A stretch of DNA of 64,000 nucleotides from Actinocorallia populi. GTDB taxonomy: Bacteria > Actinomycetota > Actinomycetes > Streptosporangiales > Streptosporangiaceae. The stretch's first letter is position 1. Every line of letters begins with the position of its first letter. Shown here piece by piece: positions 53,737 through 62,730 of the stretch. The stretch is taken from the NCBI RefSeq assembly GCF_002995495.1, contig NZ_PVZV01000009.1, positions 232,888 to 296,887 on the forward strand, written 5' to 3'. The translations under genes were made by a program, and so were the position numbers. The notes below the pieces were generated by a model. The model was not told the origin of the DNA, made no database searches, and was given only the letters and a program-made list of their open reading frames with translations.

Positions 53737-54945
53737 ATGTTCCGCAGCCTGCGCAACCGCAACTACCGCCTCTTCATGTCCGGCCAGGTGATCTCCAACA
53801 TCGGCACCTGGATGCAGCGCATCGCCCAGGACTGGCTGGTCCTGGAGCTCACCCACGGCAGCGGCATAGCCCTGGGCGTCACCACGGGCCTGCAGTTCCT
53901 GCCCATGCTGCTGTTCGGCCTGTGGGGCGGCGTCATCACCGACCGCTACCCGCGGCGCCGGCTGCTCATGCTCACCCAGGTGGGCCTCGGCCTGCCCGCC
54001 CTGGTCCTGGGGCTGCTGGCGGTCGGCGGCGCCGCCGAGGTCTGGCACGTGTACCTGCTGGCGTTCGCCCTGGGCATGGTCACGGTCGTCGACAACCCCG
54101 CCCGGCAGACCTTCGCCGTGGAGATGGTCGGCAAGGAGGACCTGCCGAACGCGATCGCGCTCAACAGCGCCACCTTCAACGGCGCCCGCGTGGTCGGGCC
54201 CGCCGTCGCCGGGGTGCTGATCGCGCTGGTCGGCACCGGCCCGGTGTTCCTGATCAACGCCGCCTCGTTCGGCGCGGTGGTCCTGGGCCTGGCCCTGATG
54301 CGCGAGCACGAGCTGCGGACCCTGCCGCCGGTACCCCGCGCGAAGGGGCAGCTGCGGGAGGGGCTGCGTTACGTCCGCGGGCGACCGGAGCTGGTCACCG
54401 TGCTGGTGACGATCGCGCTGGTGGCGGGCTTCTCGATGAACTTCCAGGTCACGACGTCGCTGATGGCCACCGAGGTCTTCGGGCGCGGCGCCTCGGAGTT
54501 CGGCCTGGCCAGCACCCTGATGGCGGTCGGCTCGGTGAGCGGGGCGCTGCTGGCGGCCCGGCGCCTCGCGCCCACCAGGCGCCTGCTGTACGGCGCGGTG
54601 CTGGTCTTCGGCGTGCTGGAGGTGCTGGTCGGGCTGATGCCCACCTGGCCGACCTTCCTGCTCATGCTGGTGCCGGCCGGGCTGCTGCTGATGACCTTCA
54701 CCACCGCGGCCAACGCCACGGTCCAGCTGAGCGTCTCGCCGGAGATGCGCGGCCGGGTGATGGCCCTGTACATGCTGGTGTTCATGGGCACCAACCCGGT
54801 CTGCGCGCCGCTCGTCGGCTGGGTGGCCGAGGCCTTCGGCGCCAGGTCCGCGATCGTGCTGGGCGGGGTGGTGGCGATCGCCACCGCGGGCGCCGTGATC
54901 GCTTATCCCCGGATACGCCGCGAAACCGTCGTGCCTTCCGCATAG
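53737..54945 (+). CDS. MFS efflux transporter (EntS-like)
   Basis: 402 aa from ATG at 53737. Twelve helices; MFRSLRNRNYRLFMSGQVISNIGTWMQRIAQDWLVL is the EntS/TmrB-type N-terminus and TDRYPRRRLL is the TM2-TM3 motif. Coupled to marR. Probable drug or metabolite exporter with unknown substrate. TAGGCT overlaps its stop and may be a -10 for terD. Confidence 0.9.
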   Translation: MFRSLRNRNYRLFMSGQVISNIGTWMQRIAQDWLVLELTHGSGIALGVTTGLQFLPMLLFGLWGGVITDRYPRRRLLMLTQVGLGLPALVLGLLAVGGAAEVWHVYLLAFALGMVTVVDNPARQTFAVEMVGKEDLPNAIALNSATFNGARVVGPAVAGVLIALVGTGPVFLINAASFGAVVLGLALMREHELRTLPPVPRAKGQLREGLRYVRGRPELVTVLVTIALVAGFSMNFQVTTSLMATEVFGRGASEFGLASTLMAVGSVSGALLAARRLAPTRRLLYGAVLVFGVLEVLVGLMPTWPTFLLMLVPAGLLLMTFTTAANATVQLSVSPEMRGRVMALYMLVFMGTNPVCAPLVGWVAEAFGARSAIVLGGVVAIATAGAVIAYPRIRRETVVPSA

Positions 54946-55021
54946 GCTCATGCCAGATGACAACCTGCGGCCCTGCTGCAAAGCTGGATACCCGGACCGA
55001 CAGAACGTGGAGGGGCACGTC

Positions 55022-55594
55022 GTGACCGTTTCATTGCAGAAGGGGCAGCGCATCTCGCTGCAGAAGCCCGGCGGCGGCGGGCTCGCCGTGGTCCGGATGG
55101 GCCTGGGCTGGGACGCGGTCAAGAAGAAGAGCTTCTTCGGCTCCCGCGAGCAGGACATCGACCTGGACGCCTCGGTGGTGCTCTTCGCCGACCACCAGGT
55201 CGCCGACGTCGTCTACTTCGGCCAGCTGACCAGCCGCGACGGCTCGGTCCGCCACACCGGCGACAACCTCACCGGCGCGGGCGACGGCGACGACGAGTCG
55301 ATCATCGTGGACCTGAGCCGGGTGCCCGTCCACGTCACCTCGCTGGTCTTCACCGTCAGCTCCTTCCAGGGCCAGACGTTCAACGAGGTGCAGAACGCCT
55401 TCTGCCGCCTGGTGGACGAGGCCAGCGGCCAGGAACTGGCCCGCTACACCCTCACCGGCGGCGGCGCGCACACCGGCATGGTGATGTCCCGGCTCTACCG
55501 ACACGGCCAGGAGTGGAAGCTCGGCGCCATCGGCGAGCCCAGCCAGGGGCGGACCTTCCAGGACATGCTCCCGGCGATCGCCGCCCACGCCTGA
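55022..55594 (+). CDS. TerD-domain protein
   Basis: 190 aa from GTG at 55022, GGAGGGG upstream. Starts VTVSLQKGQRISLQKPGG and carries the family acidic Ca-binding motifs DLDASVVLF and GDGDDESIIVDL plus LYRHGQEWKLGAIGEPSQGRTFQDML. TerD proteins of actinobacteria occur in stress and development clusters. Three nt before a second, larger TerD-type gene. Confidence 0.94.
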   Translation: MTVSLQKGQRISLQKPGGGGLAVVRMGLGWDAVKKKSFFGSREQDIDLDASVVLFADHQVADVVYFGQLTSRDGSVRHTGDNLTGAGDGDDESIIVDLSRVPVHVTSLVFTVSSFQGQTFNEVQNAFCRLVDEASGQELARYTLTGGGAHTGMVMSRLYRHGQEWKLGAIGEPSQGRTFQDMLPAIAAHA

Positions 55595-55597
55595 TCC

Positions 55598-57202
55598 GTG
55601 GCCGAGCTCATCCGGGGGGCCAACGCCCCGCTGGACGCCGTCCGGCTCACCGTCACCTGCTCCTGCGCGGCCCCGGTCGACCTGAGCGCCCTGCTGGTCG
55701 GCCGGGACCTCAGGGTGCGCTCGGACGCCGACCTGGTCTTCTACAACGCGCCGGAGGGTCCCGGCGTGCGCTGGTCGCCCGGCGGTATCGACCTCGACCT
55801 CGCGGCCGTGCCCGCCGACGTCCACGCCGTGCTGATCGCGCTCAGCCTGGCCGACCACGCGCCCCTGTCGACGGTCCCGCCGCCGACCGTGCGGGCCGGG
55901 GACCACGGCTTCACCATCGACCGCCTCGCCGACGAGACCGCGCTGATCGCCCTGGAGGTGTACCGGCGGCAGGACGCCTGGAAGGTCAGGGCGGTCGGCC
56001 AGGGGTACGCCGCCGGGCTCGCGGCCCTGGTCACCGCGCACGGCGTCGAGGTCGACGACCCCGGGCCCCCGCCGCCCGCCCCGCCCCGCGTCCAGCCGGA
56101 GCCGGCGGCCCCCGCCTCCCTGTACGGCGCGCAGGGCGTCCCCGCCGTGCCGCCGCCGTCCCCGGCACCGGCCGGCGAGGGCGCGCGGTCCGGGGCCGGA
56201 CGGGTGCCGTTCACCGACCGGGCCTGGCTGGTCTGGGAGGACGCCAGCCGTTCGCTCGCCTCCTACCGGGCGTCGATGGACCACGCCCTGTCGATCAGGG
56301 ACGACGAGGTCAGCGGCCGTACCGCCCCCGGGCGCTCCCAGCAGCTCATGCAGGCCGCGACCGAGCGGCTGACCACCGACATGACCCAGCTCGCCGGGGA
56401 GCTGGCCGCGCACGAGGGCTCGGCCGGAGCCGAGCTGGCGCCCTTCGACGACCCCGCCTGGCTGACCTGGGAGCCGGGCGAGGAGCTCGGCGAGGGACTG
56501 CTGCTGGGCCATCTGGGCGCCGACGAGGTCACCACCCTGCGGATCCCGCTCATCCTGCGCATGCCCTGGCGGCGCATGGTCTGGATCAACCGGGGCCTGA
56601 CCCCGCACGAACCGGTGGCCTTCGCCTGGTCGCTGGTCACCCGGTTCTTCGCCGCGGTGCCCCCCGGCGTCTGCGGGCTGGACGTCGTGGACGCCACCGG
56701 CATGTCGGGCGCGGGCTGGATCCACGGCCTGCCGCCCGCCACGGTCAACCTGCTGTGCGGCGGCGGGGTCGCCACCGGCCGCGCCGCCGCCGACAGGCTC
56801 GGCAGGCTGGTCGACCTCGTGGACCTGCGGGCGGTCGGCGGCGACGACACCGCGCTGCTGCCCGGCCAGCCGCCGGTGCGGCTGCTGGTGGTCTTCGACG
56901 CGGGCGCCGCCCTGGAGGAGCACGGGGACCGGCTGATGCGGCTGGTCGAGGACGGGCCGCGGCTGGGCGTCCCGGTGATCTGCGTGGAGACCGAGACCCC
57001 CACCGACGACTCGGTGCGGGCCCTGCGGATCAAGCAGTCCGGCCACACCCTGCCGTCCGGCGAGGGGGTGCTGTCGGACGCCTGGGTCGGCGGCGACTGG
57101 GCGCTCACCCCCGACGTGCTGTTCGACGGCGCGGGCACCCGCCCGCCCGCGCTGCTGTCCCACGTCCTGAACGTCCACTCGCGGATCATCGAACGCGCCT
57201 GA
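55598..57202 (+). CDS. TerD domain fused to a degenerate FtsK/HerA-like ATPase domain
   Basis: 534 aa from GTG at 55598. Residues 1 to about 155 are a divergent TerD fold (LTVTCSCAAPVDLSALLVGRD, SDADLVFYNAPEGPGVRW, AVLIALSLAD). A Pro-rich linker (155-200) follows. The rest resembles the FtsK-like ATPase core: GEGLLLGHLGADEVTTLRIPLILRMPWRRMVWIN where Walker A should be, VCGLDVVDATGMSGAGWIHGLPP, and RLLVVFDAGAALEEHG at the Walker B position, then LVEDGPRLGVPVICVETETP. No GxxxxGK[ST] is present, so nucleotide binding is doubtful. The FtsK relation is my inference from the pattern. Confidence 0.75.
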   Translation: MAELIRGANAPLDAVRLTVTCSCAAPVDLSALLVGRDLRVRSDADLVFYNAPEGPGVRWSPGGIDLDLAAVPADVHAVLIALSLADHAPLSTVPPPTVRAGDHGFTIDRLADETALIALEVYRRQDAWKVRAVGQGYAAGLAALVTAHGVEVDDPGPPPPAPPRVQPEPAAPASLYGAQGVPAVPPPSPAPAGEGARSGAGRVPFTDRAWLVWEDASRSLASYRASMDHALSIRDDEVSGRTAPGRSQQLMQAATERLTTDMTQLAGELAAHEGSAGAELAPFDDPAWLTWEPGEELGEGLLLGHLGADEVTTLRIPLILRMPWRRMVWINRGLTPHEPVAFAWSLVTRFFAAVPPGVCGLDVVDATGMSGAGWIHGLPPATVNLLCGGGVATGRAAADRLGRLVDLVDLRAVGGDDTALLPGQPPVRLLVVFDAGAALEEHGDRLMRLVEDGPRLGVPVICVETETPTDDSVRALRIKQSGHTLPSGEGVLSDAWVGGDWALTPDVLFDGAGTRPPALLSHVLNVHSRIIERA

Positions 57203-57250
57203 CCCGGCGGCGGGTCGCCTCCGCCGCCGGGACGGACCCGCGGGCCGGCG

Positions 57251-57805
57251 TCAGCGGCCGCCGCCGATCGCCGCGACGCCGGCCTGGGCGAACTTCTCGT
57301 CCAGGTCGCCGGAGGGGGCTCCCGCGACGCCGATGCCCGCGATCGGCGCGTTCCCGTGCGTCACCGGGGCGCCGCCCGCCAGGAACAGGGTGTTCGGGAT
57401 GTCCTTCAGGTTCGGGGCGGACTTCAGGCGCTCGGCCAGCCGGGAGGTGGGCGCGTTCCAGGCGACCGAGGTGTAGGCCTTCCTGACCGCGGACTCGTAG
57501 GACTGCGGTCCGGCGCCGTCGCCGCGCAGGGTGACGATCGTGTTGCCGTTGCGGTCCACCACCGCGACGGTCACCCGCTGGCCCTCCTTCTCCGCGGCGT
57601 CCAGCGCGGCCCGCGCGGCGTCCACGGCGGAGTCGATCGCGAGGTGGTGGGTGGTGGTCGTGGCCTTGGACTCCGGCCCGCCGGGGGCGGCGGCCGCGGG
57701 CCCGGCGGACACCGCGCCGAGCAGGCCGGCGCCGGCCGCCGCGAGGGCGGCGGCGGAGACGGCGATCCCGGCGCGGGTGGGGGACTTCTTGACCTTGTGC
57801 CGCAT
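57251..57805 (-). CDS. Secreted HbpS/GlcG-family heme-binding-like protein
   Basis: 184 aa from ATG at 57805 with GAGGAG upstream. Signal peptide ending AAAAPG (about 41), then the GlcG/HbpS fold: LAIDSAVDAARAALDAAEKEGQRVTVAVVDRNGNTIVTLRGDGA, SYESAVRKAYTSVAWN, LFLAGGAPVTHGNAPIAGIGVAGA, DEKFAQAGVAAI. Streptomyces HbpS binds heme and signals to SenS outside the cell (family knowledge). It is divergent here from a sensor kinase/response regulator pair, the same gene set. Confidence 0.9.
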   Translation of the reverse strand: MRHKVKKSPTRAGIAVSAAALAAAGAGLLGAVSAGPAAAAPGGPESKATTTTHHLAIDSAVDAARAALDAAEKEGQRVTVAVVDRNGNTIVTLRGDGAGPQSYESAVRKAYTSVAWNAPTSRLAERLKSAPNLKDIPNTLFLAGGAPVTHGNAPIAGIGVAGAPSGDLDEKFAQAGVAAIGGGR

Positions 57806-58037
57806 GGTGGACAGCTCCTCGTCGTGTCGGGTGGTGTGCCTCCAGCATCGGCCCGCGCACCGCTCGCGGCCGTCGTCGCATCGGCTGCTCCCGGCGGGCG
57901 GTACGGCTGACGGGAGGGTCGTCCGATCGGTTGACGCTCCCCGCCCGCCCGTGGGCGATAATGGGATGTTCGCCCAGCTCAGGGTGCTTCGGCCGGATAG
58001 TCGTGGACGCTCCCGGCCGCCGCGGAGAGGAGCAGCC

Positions 58038-59504
58038 ATGCCGCCCAGCGCCCGGCCCGACGGATCCCCGGCCGCCGCGCGCGACGCCCGCCTGCTGGAG
58101 CTCGTCGTCCACCTGGCGTTCTTCCTGCTGCTGGGCTCCGCCCTGATCCGCTACGTGCAGCGGCACGGCACCGCCCCGCAGGCGCCCGCCGTCCTCGGCC
58201 TGGCGGCGGCCCTCGCCCTGCTGTACGTCCTGGGCCCCGCCCTCGGCGGCCGCTCGGCCCTCGGCCGCGCGGAGACCGGCCCGGATGCGGGCGCGGAGGC
58301 GGTTGCGGAGATCGGCCCGGATGCGGTTGCGGTCGCGGAGACTGGCCCCGGCGCGGGCGCGGAGGCGGGTGCGGGTGCGGTTGCGAAGACCGGCTCGGAT
58401 GCGGTTGCGGTCGCGGAGACTGGCCCCGGCGCGGAGGCGGGTGCGGGTGCGGAGACCGGTGGTGCGGGGGGTCTTCCCGCGGGTTCCGGCCGGGTCCGGC
58501 TCTCCGGCCCGCTCTGGCTGTGCGGGTCGGTCGCGGTCTGGATCCTGCTGGTGGGTCTGGCGCCCAGCTTCTCCTGGTGCGCGGTGCCGCTGTTCTACAC
58601 CGCGCTGCGCGTCCTGCCGCCGCGCGCCGCGCACCTGCTGGTGGCGCTCCTCACCGGGTTCGTGATCTTCGCGCAGCTGCGGCTGGCCGGGCGCTTCGAC
58701 CTGGACCTGGCGGTCGGCCCGACCGCCGTCGCGGTCCTGGCCGTCGCGGTCTTCACGTACATGGACCGCCAGTCCGCCCGCCAGGCCGTTCTGATCGGCG
58801 ACCTGATCCGCGCCCGTCGCGAACTGGCCGCCACCGGGCGCCGCGAAGGAGCCCTCGCCGAACGCCAGCGGCTGGCCATGGAGATCCACGACACCCTCGC
58901 CCAGGGCCTGTCCAGCCAGCAGATGCTCCTCCAGGCCGCCGACCGGCTGTGGGACGCCGATCCGCGGCGCGCCCGGGAGCACGCCCGCGCCGCCGCCTCG
59001 ATCGCCGAGCACGGCCTCGCCGAGGCCCGCCGCCTCGTCCAGGACCTGGCTCCCGCCGACCTCGCCGCAGGCGGCGGCCTGGAGGCGGCCCTGCGCGGGC
59101 TGGCGGCCCGCGAGACGACCGCGGAGCGCACCGTGGAATGCCGCGTCGACGGCGTACCAGGGCCGCATCCGCTGCCCGAGCGCGTGCAGTCCGCGCTGCT
59201 GCGCATCGCCCAGGGCGCCCTTGCCAACGTCCGTGAGCACTCCGGCGCCACCCGCGCAGCCCTCACCCTCACCCATCTCGACGACCAGGTCCGCCTGGAC
59301 ATCGCCGACAACGGCCGCGGCTTCGACGCGGCGGCCCCGCCCGAGCGCGCCGACGGGAACCGCGGCCACGGCCTGCCCGGGAGCCGCGTCAGGGCCGACC
59401 GGCTCGGCGGCACCCTCACCGTCGAGTCCGCGCCCGGCGAGGGCACCGTCGTCTCCGCGGCCGTCCCGCTCCGTCCCGCTCCCGCGGAGGTCCGCTCGCC
59501 ATGA
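58038..59504 (+). CDS. SenS-like sensor histidine kinase (HisKA_3)
   Basis: 488 aa from ATG at 58038 with GGAGAGGAG. Two membrane segments (about 23-70), a 75-residue Ala/Gly/Glu repeat region (75-150), then further membrane segments (about 158-250). The HisKA_3 dimerisation helix carries phospho-acceptor H284 in AMEIHDTLAQGLSSQQ, and the HATPase has LLRIAQGALANVREH, DIADNGRGFD and GLPGSRVRADRLGGTL. Partner response regulator overlaps by ATGA. The HbpS-like gene is divergent, suggesting an extracytoplasmic sensor. Confidence 0.92.
   Translation: MPPSARPDGSPAAARDARLLELVVHLAFFLLLGSALIRYVQRHGTAPQAPAVLGLAAALALLYVLGPALGGRSALGRAETGPDAGAEAVAEIGPDAVAVAETGPGAGAEAGAGAVAKTGSDAVAVAETGPGAEAGAGAETGGAGGLPAGSGRVRLSGPLWLCGSVAVWILLVGLAPSFSWCAVPLFYTALRVLPPRAAHLLVALLTGFVIFAQLRLAGRFDLDLAVGPTAVAVLAVAVFTYMDRQSARQAVLIGDLIRARRELAATGRREGALAERQRLAMEIHDTLAQGLSSQQMLLQAADRLWDADPRRAREHARAAASIAEHGLAEARRLVQDLAPADLAAGGGLEAALRGLAARETTAERTVECRVDGVPGPHPLPERVQSALLRIAQGALANVREHSGATRAALTLTHLDDQVRLDIADNGRGFDAAAPPERADGNRGHGLPGSRVRADRLGGTLTVESAPGEGTVVSAAVPLRPAPAEVRSP
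58318..58434 (+). repeat. 78-bp repeat unit in the kinase loop
   Basis: A 39-bp segment beginning CGGATGCGGTTGCGGTCG at 58318 recurs at 58396 (offset 78 bp = 26 codons); smaller GCGGGTGCGG units surround it (58280-58460). Encodes DAVAVAETGPGA repeats between two membrane segments. Period a multiple of three, so copy-number change keeps the frame. Confidence 0.85.
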
Positions 59505-60157
59505 CCCGCACCGATCACCAGGAAGGGCCCGTCCCCGTGCGGGTCGTGCTCTGCGACGACCACGCCGTGGTCCGCGCCGGGCTGCTGGCCCTGCTCGGCA
59601 GCGCCCCCGGCATCGAGGTGGTCGGCGAGGCGGGCGGCGGGGAGGAGGCGGTCGCGCTCGCCGCCAAGACCACGCCCGACGTCGTCCTGATGGACCTGCA
59701 GCTCGGCGGGGGCATGGACGGCGTCGAGGCCACCCGCCGGATCACCGCGGACTCCGGTGGCGCGGTCCACGTCCTGGTCCTCACCACCTACGACACCGAT
59801 GCCGACATCACCCGCGCCGTCGAGGCGGGCGCCACCGGCTACCTGCTCAAGGCCGAGCGCCCCGACGGGCTGTTCGCCGCCGTCCGCGACGCCGCCGTGG
59901 GCCGCACCGTCCTGTCCGCCCCGGTCGCGCACCGCGTCATGGCCCGCATGCGCAGCCCGCGCCCCGTCCTCACCGACCGCCAGCTCGACATCCTCGGCCG
60001 GCTGGCCCAGGGCCTGTCCAACCGCGAGATCGCCAGGGCGCTCTTCCTCAGCGAGGCCACGGTCAAAACCCACCTGGGCCGTATCTACGCCAAACTCGGT
60101 GTCGAGACCCGCGCCGGCGCCGTCGCCGTCGCCAAGGAGCAGCGCCTCCTGCCATGA
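59501..60157 (+). CDS. SenR-like NarL-family response regulator
   Basis: 218 aa, ATGA overlap with the kinase. Receiver: acidic pair DD19-20, phospho-Asp65 in VVLMDLQLGG, Lys in GYLLKAE (about 118). C-terminal LuxR HTH (about 152-205: LTDRQLDILGRLAQGLSNREIARALFLSEATVKTHLGRIYAKLGV). Cognate of the adjacent kinase. Confidence 0.95.
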   Translation: MTRTDHQEGPVPVRVVLCDDHAVVRAGLLALLGSAPGIEVVGEAGGGEEAVALAAKTTPDVVLMDLQLGGGMDGVEATRRITADSGGAVHVLVLTTYDTDADITRAVEAGATGYLLKAERPDGLFAAVRDAAVGRTVLSAPVAHRVMARMRSPRPVLTDRQLDILGRLAQGLSNREIARALFLSEATVKTHLGRIYAKLGVETRAGAVAVAKEQRLLP

Positions 60158-60220
60158 CCGCGGGCGGGAGAAGACCAGGTCCTCCCGGGAACAGGTCCTC
60201 CCGGGGAGAGGAGGACGCCC

Positions 60221-60823
60221 ATGCGGCTTTTCGCGGCCCTCATTCCGCCTGAAGAGGCCCTGGACGAGCTGGCCGAGGCTCTCGCTCCGGTCAGGGCGTC
60301 CTGGCCCGGCCTGCGCTGGCTGAGCCGCGGGCTGTGGCATGTGACGCTCGCCTTCTACGGGGAACTCGACGAGGAGGCCCTCCAGCGGCTGCTGCCGGGC
60401 CTGGAGCAGGCGGCCCGCGGCCACGCCCTCGACCTCTCCCTCGCCGGAGCGGGCGCCTTCCCCCGGGGCTCGGCCCGCTCACGGGTGGTGTGGGCCGGAG
60501 TCGAAGGCGAACTCCGGGCCCTGGCGGAGCTCGCCGAGGCCGCCGTCGCGGCGGGCGAGGCGGCGGGCGCCCGGCAGGACCCGCACCGTGACTACCACGC
60601 GCACCTGACCGTGGCCCGCTCCCGCGTCCCGCGCGACCTGAGCCGCCTCACCGGGCACCTGTCCGGCTTCGCGGGCGCCCCCTGGACCGCGGGAGAGCTC
60701 CACCTCGTCCGCAGCCACCACGGCACCCCGCGCTACGAGTCCCTGGAACGCCTGCCCCTGGGCCGCCCGAAGGCACCCCGGAGCGAAGGGCCCGCCCGGA
60801 CGAACGCCCCTAGGTCCGAGTGA
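60221..60823 (+). CDS. thpR: RNA 2',3'-cyclic phosphodiesterase
   Basis: 200 aa from ATG at 60221 with GAGGAGGA upstream. 2H phosphoesterase superfamily: HVTL (His40) and HLTV (His128) catalytic motifs, starting MRLFAALIPPEEALDEL. Opens 2',3'-cyclic phosphate ends of RNA. The C-terminal 25 residues are Pro/Arg-rich and encoded by a repeated CGAACGCCCCTAG. Confidence 0.93.
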   Translation: MRLFAALIPPEEALDELAEALAPVRASWPGLRWLSRGLWHVTLAFYGELDEEALQRLLPGLEQAARGHALDLSLAGAGAFPRGSARSRVVWAGVEGELRALAELAEAAVAAGEAAGARQDPHRDYHAHLTVARSRVPRDLSRLTGHLSGFAGAPWTAGELHLVRSHHGTPRYESLERLPLGRPKAPRSEGPARTNAPRSE

Positions 60824-60838
60824 TCTGACCGTCACGTC

Positions 60839-60861
60839 CACGGGGCACCGGCCACCCCGTG
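60839..60861. terminator. Hairpin between convergent genes
   Basis: CACGGGG (60839-60845) and CCCCGTG (60855-60861) with a 9-nt loop, between the stops at 60823 and 60871. A 13-nt direct repeat CGAACGCCCCTAG flanks it (60801-60813 and 60862-60874). Confidence 0.5.
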
Positions 60862-60870
60862 CGAACGCCC

Positions 60871-62730
60871 CTAGATCTCCGGCGGCGGCGCGGAGCCCGC
60901 CCCGTCCGGCGGCCCCCAGGGCAGCCCGTACTTCTCGCAGGCGCGGCGCAGCTCGGTCAGGTCGGGCGCGAACGTCACCCGGCGCAGCACCCGCCCGCCC
61001 GGACTCCACACCACCAGCCGGGGGACCCCCTCGCCGGAGTGGTCGATGCCGACGCCCCCGACGGTCTCCCGGCGCAGGCTCCAGTCGGTGCGGCCCAGCC
61101 GGGTCACCGAGGCGATGCCGTGGATCGACACCCGCAGCTGGGAGCGGTCGCGGTCGTAGAACCAGGCGCCGGCCAGACCGGCCAGCAGCCCGCCCGGCAC
61201 CGACCAGGCCATCAGCGCGCCGAACCCGGCGAACAGCCAGGCCACGGTCATGGCCACCAGCAGGCAGACCGACGCGCTGACCCCGTACCCCCAGACCCGC
61301 GAGCGCGGGGTGGCGTCCAGCAGGGCGCCGGGCCCCGCCTCCGGAGCGGGCCGCGGCGCCGGGTCCTCGGCGGCGAGGGTGGAGACCGCTCCGTGGAAGG
61401 CGGCGCTCAGGTACGCCTCGTACTCGGCGTCCGTCACCGGCAGGCCGGCGCTGCGGGCCTTCTCCCGCAGCTCGGTGCGGGCGATGCGCAGCGCCTTGAG
61501 CGGTGCGGTCAGGAACTCCTCGCCGTCGTTGTCGTACACCCGCAGCCAGGCGTGCCCGTCGACGGTCAGCAGCTCGATGACGCCGATCCGGTCGGCCGGC
61601 ATCTTGAGCATGACGTCCCCGGCCATGTCGGCCCAGCCCAGGCCGTCCTCGCCGACGACCAGCCGGCCGCCCGGCACCTGGGAGAAGATCTCCGGCAGCC
61701 CCTCCAGGCCGTACTCCGACGGCCGGGGCGAGGCGGGCGCCGTCGAGACCACCCGGTAGCCGTGCTCGTCGAGGGTGTGCGCGAGCTGGAACTCGTCGAC
61801 GCCCCTGGCGTGCAGGTGCCGCAGCACCCGCAGCCGGTGGTCGAAGACCACGGCGGTCAGCGGCGCGTAGTCCGGTTCGCCGGTCATCACGTCGAGTTCG
61901 GGTCCGGGACCCAGCAGGATCGCGCCGATCGAGGAGGCGGGCATCCCCTGCACCTCCTCGGCGGAGATCGTCCAGTGCACCGGGGCGCTGCGGCGCAGCC
62001 TGCGCCGCACCGCCAGCAGCACGACCGACCCGGCCAGCGCCCACACGCCCGCGCCGAACCGCGCGGCCAGGGTGGGGGCGCCCTGCACCGCGGCGAGCAC
62101 CACCATCAGCCAGGCCAGCACGGTCGCGGCGCCGCCCAGCAGCACCAGGCGCAGCCGCGCCGAGCGCCGGGCCGGCGAGGCGAGCACGACCGGCTCGCCC
62201 CTCGTCTCGGCCGGCTCCACCACCGCGGCCATCAGGGACGCCTCGACGTCCAGGTAGTCCTGCTCCTCGTCGGGGTCGGGCGCGAAGTCGCCGTCGACCA
62301 CCCGGATGACCAGGCCGAGCCGGCGCGCGGTCACGAAGAACGCGTGCGGCTCGAAACCCATCTCCGGCAGCGTCCCCAGCTGGGTGGTGCCGAACTTGTG
62401 GTGCACGGTCAGCACCAGTTCGTCGGCGCTGATCGACAGCTCCTGGATGCGGCGCGGGGAGTAGCCCTGCAGGACCTCGCCGTCGCGGTCGAGCAGTTCG
62501 AGGCCGGACGCCGACAGCCGCCAGGACGGACCGGACCGGGCTCCGGGGACGGCCAGGGGCAGCGCCGCGCAGCTCAGGACGAGGGCGGCCCACAACCAGG
62601 GCGGGTTCAACGGGACGAGGGCGAGGGCGAGCGCGAGCAGGGCGAAGGGGGCGCCGCCCGGAGGGCGCCTGCCCTCAGCCCTCAGGCCGGAGAGCTCGTG
62701 GTCCACAGGAGGAATAGTGACACGCTCCAC
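60871..62730 (-). CDS. Large multi-pass membrane protein of unknown function
   Basis: 619 aa from GTG at 62730, directly after the stop of the preceding gene (TGA then GTG). Three hydrophobic hairpins (about 27-60, 190-245 and 480-525) separate soluble beta-rich segments (WRLSASGLELLDRDGEVLQGY, WTISAEEVQGMPASSIG, LRVSIHGIASVTRLGRTDWSLRRE) that look like repeated PH-like domains. No family recognised. Cotranscribed with a secreted beta-propeller protein and a tiny membrane ORF. Confidence 0.78.
   Translation of the reverse strand: MERVTIPPVDHELSGLRAEGRRPPGGAPFALLALALALVPLNPPWLWAALVLSCAALPLAVPGARSGPSWRLSASGLELLDRDGEVLQGYSPRRIQELSISADELVLTVHHKFGTTQLGTLPEMGFEPHAFFVTARRLGLVIRVVDGDFAPDPDEEQDYLDVEASLMAAVVEPAETRGEPVVLASPARRSARLRLVLLGGAATVLAWLMVVLAAVQGAPTLAARFGAGVWALAGSVVLLAVRRRLRRSAPVHWTISAEEVQGMPASSIGAILLGPGPELDVMTGEPDYAPLTAVVFDHRLRVLRHLHARGVDEFQLAHTLDEHGYRVVSTAPASPRPSEYGLEGLPEIFSQVPGGRLVVGEDGLGWADMAGDVMLKMPADRIGVIELLTVDGHAWLRVYDNDGEEFLTAPLKALRIARTELREKARSAGLPVTDAEYEAYLSAAFHGAVSTLAAEDPAPRPAPEAGPGALLDATPRSRVWGYGVSASVCLLVAMTVAWLFAGFGALMAWSVPGGLLAGLAGAWFYDRDRSQLRVSIHGIASVTRLGRTDWSLRRETVGGVGIDHSGEGVPRLVVWSPGGRVLRRVTFAPDLTELRRACEKYGLPWGPPDGAGSAPPPEI

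Noticed and set aside
58280-58460. Possible CRISPR or microsatellite array
   Set aside because: The repeats are in frame within the sensor kinase, have no constant spacers and follow codon periodicity, so they are coding repeats.
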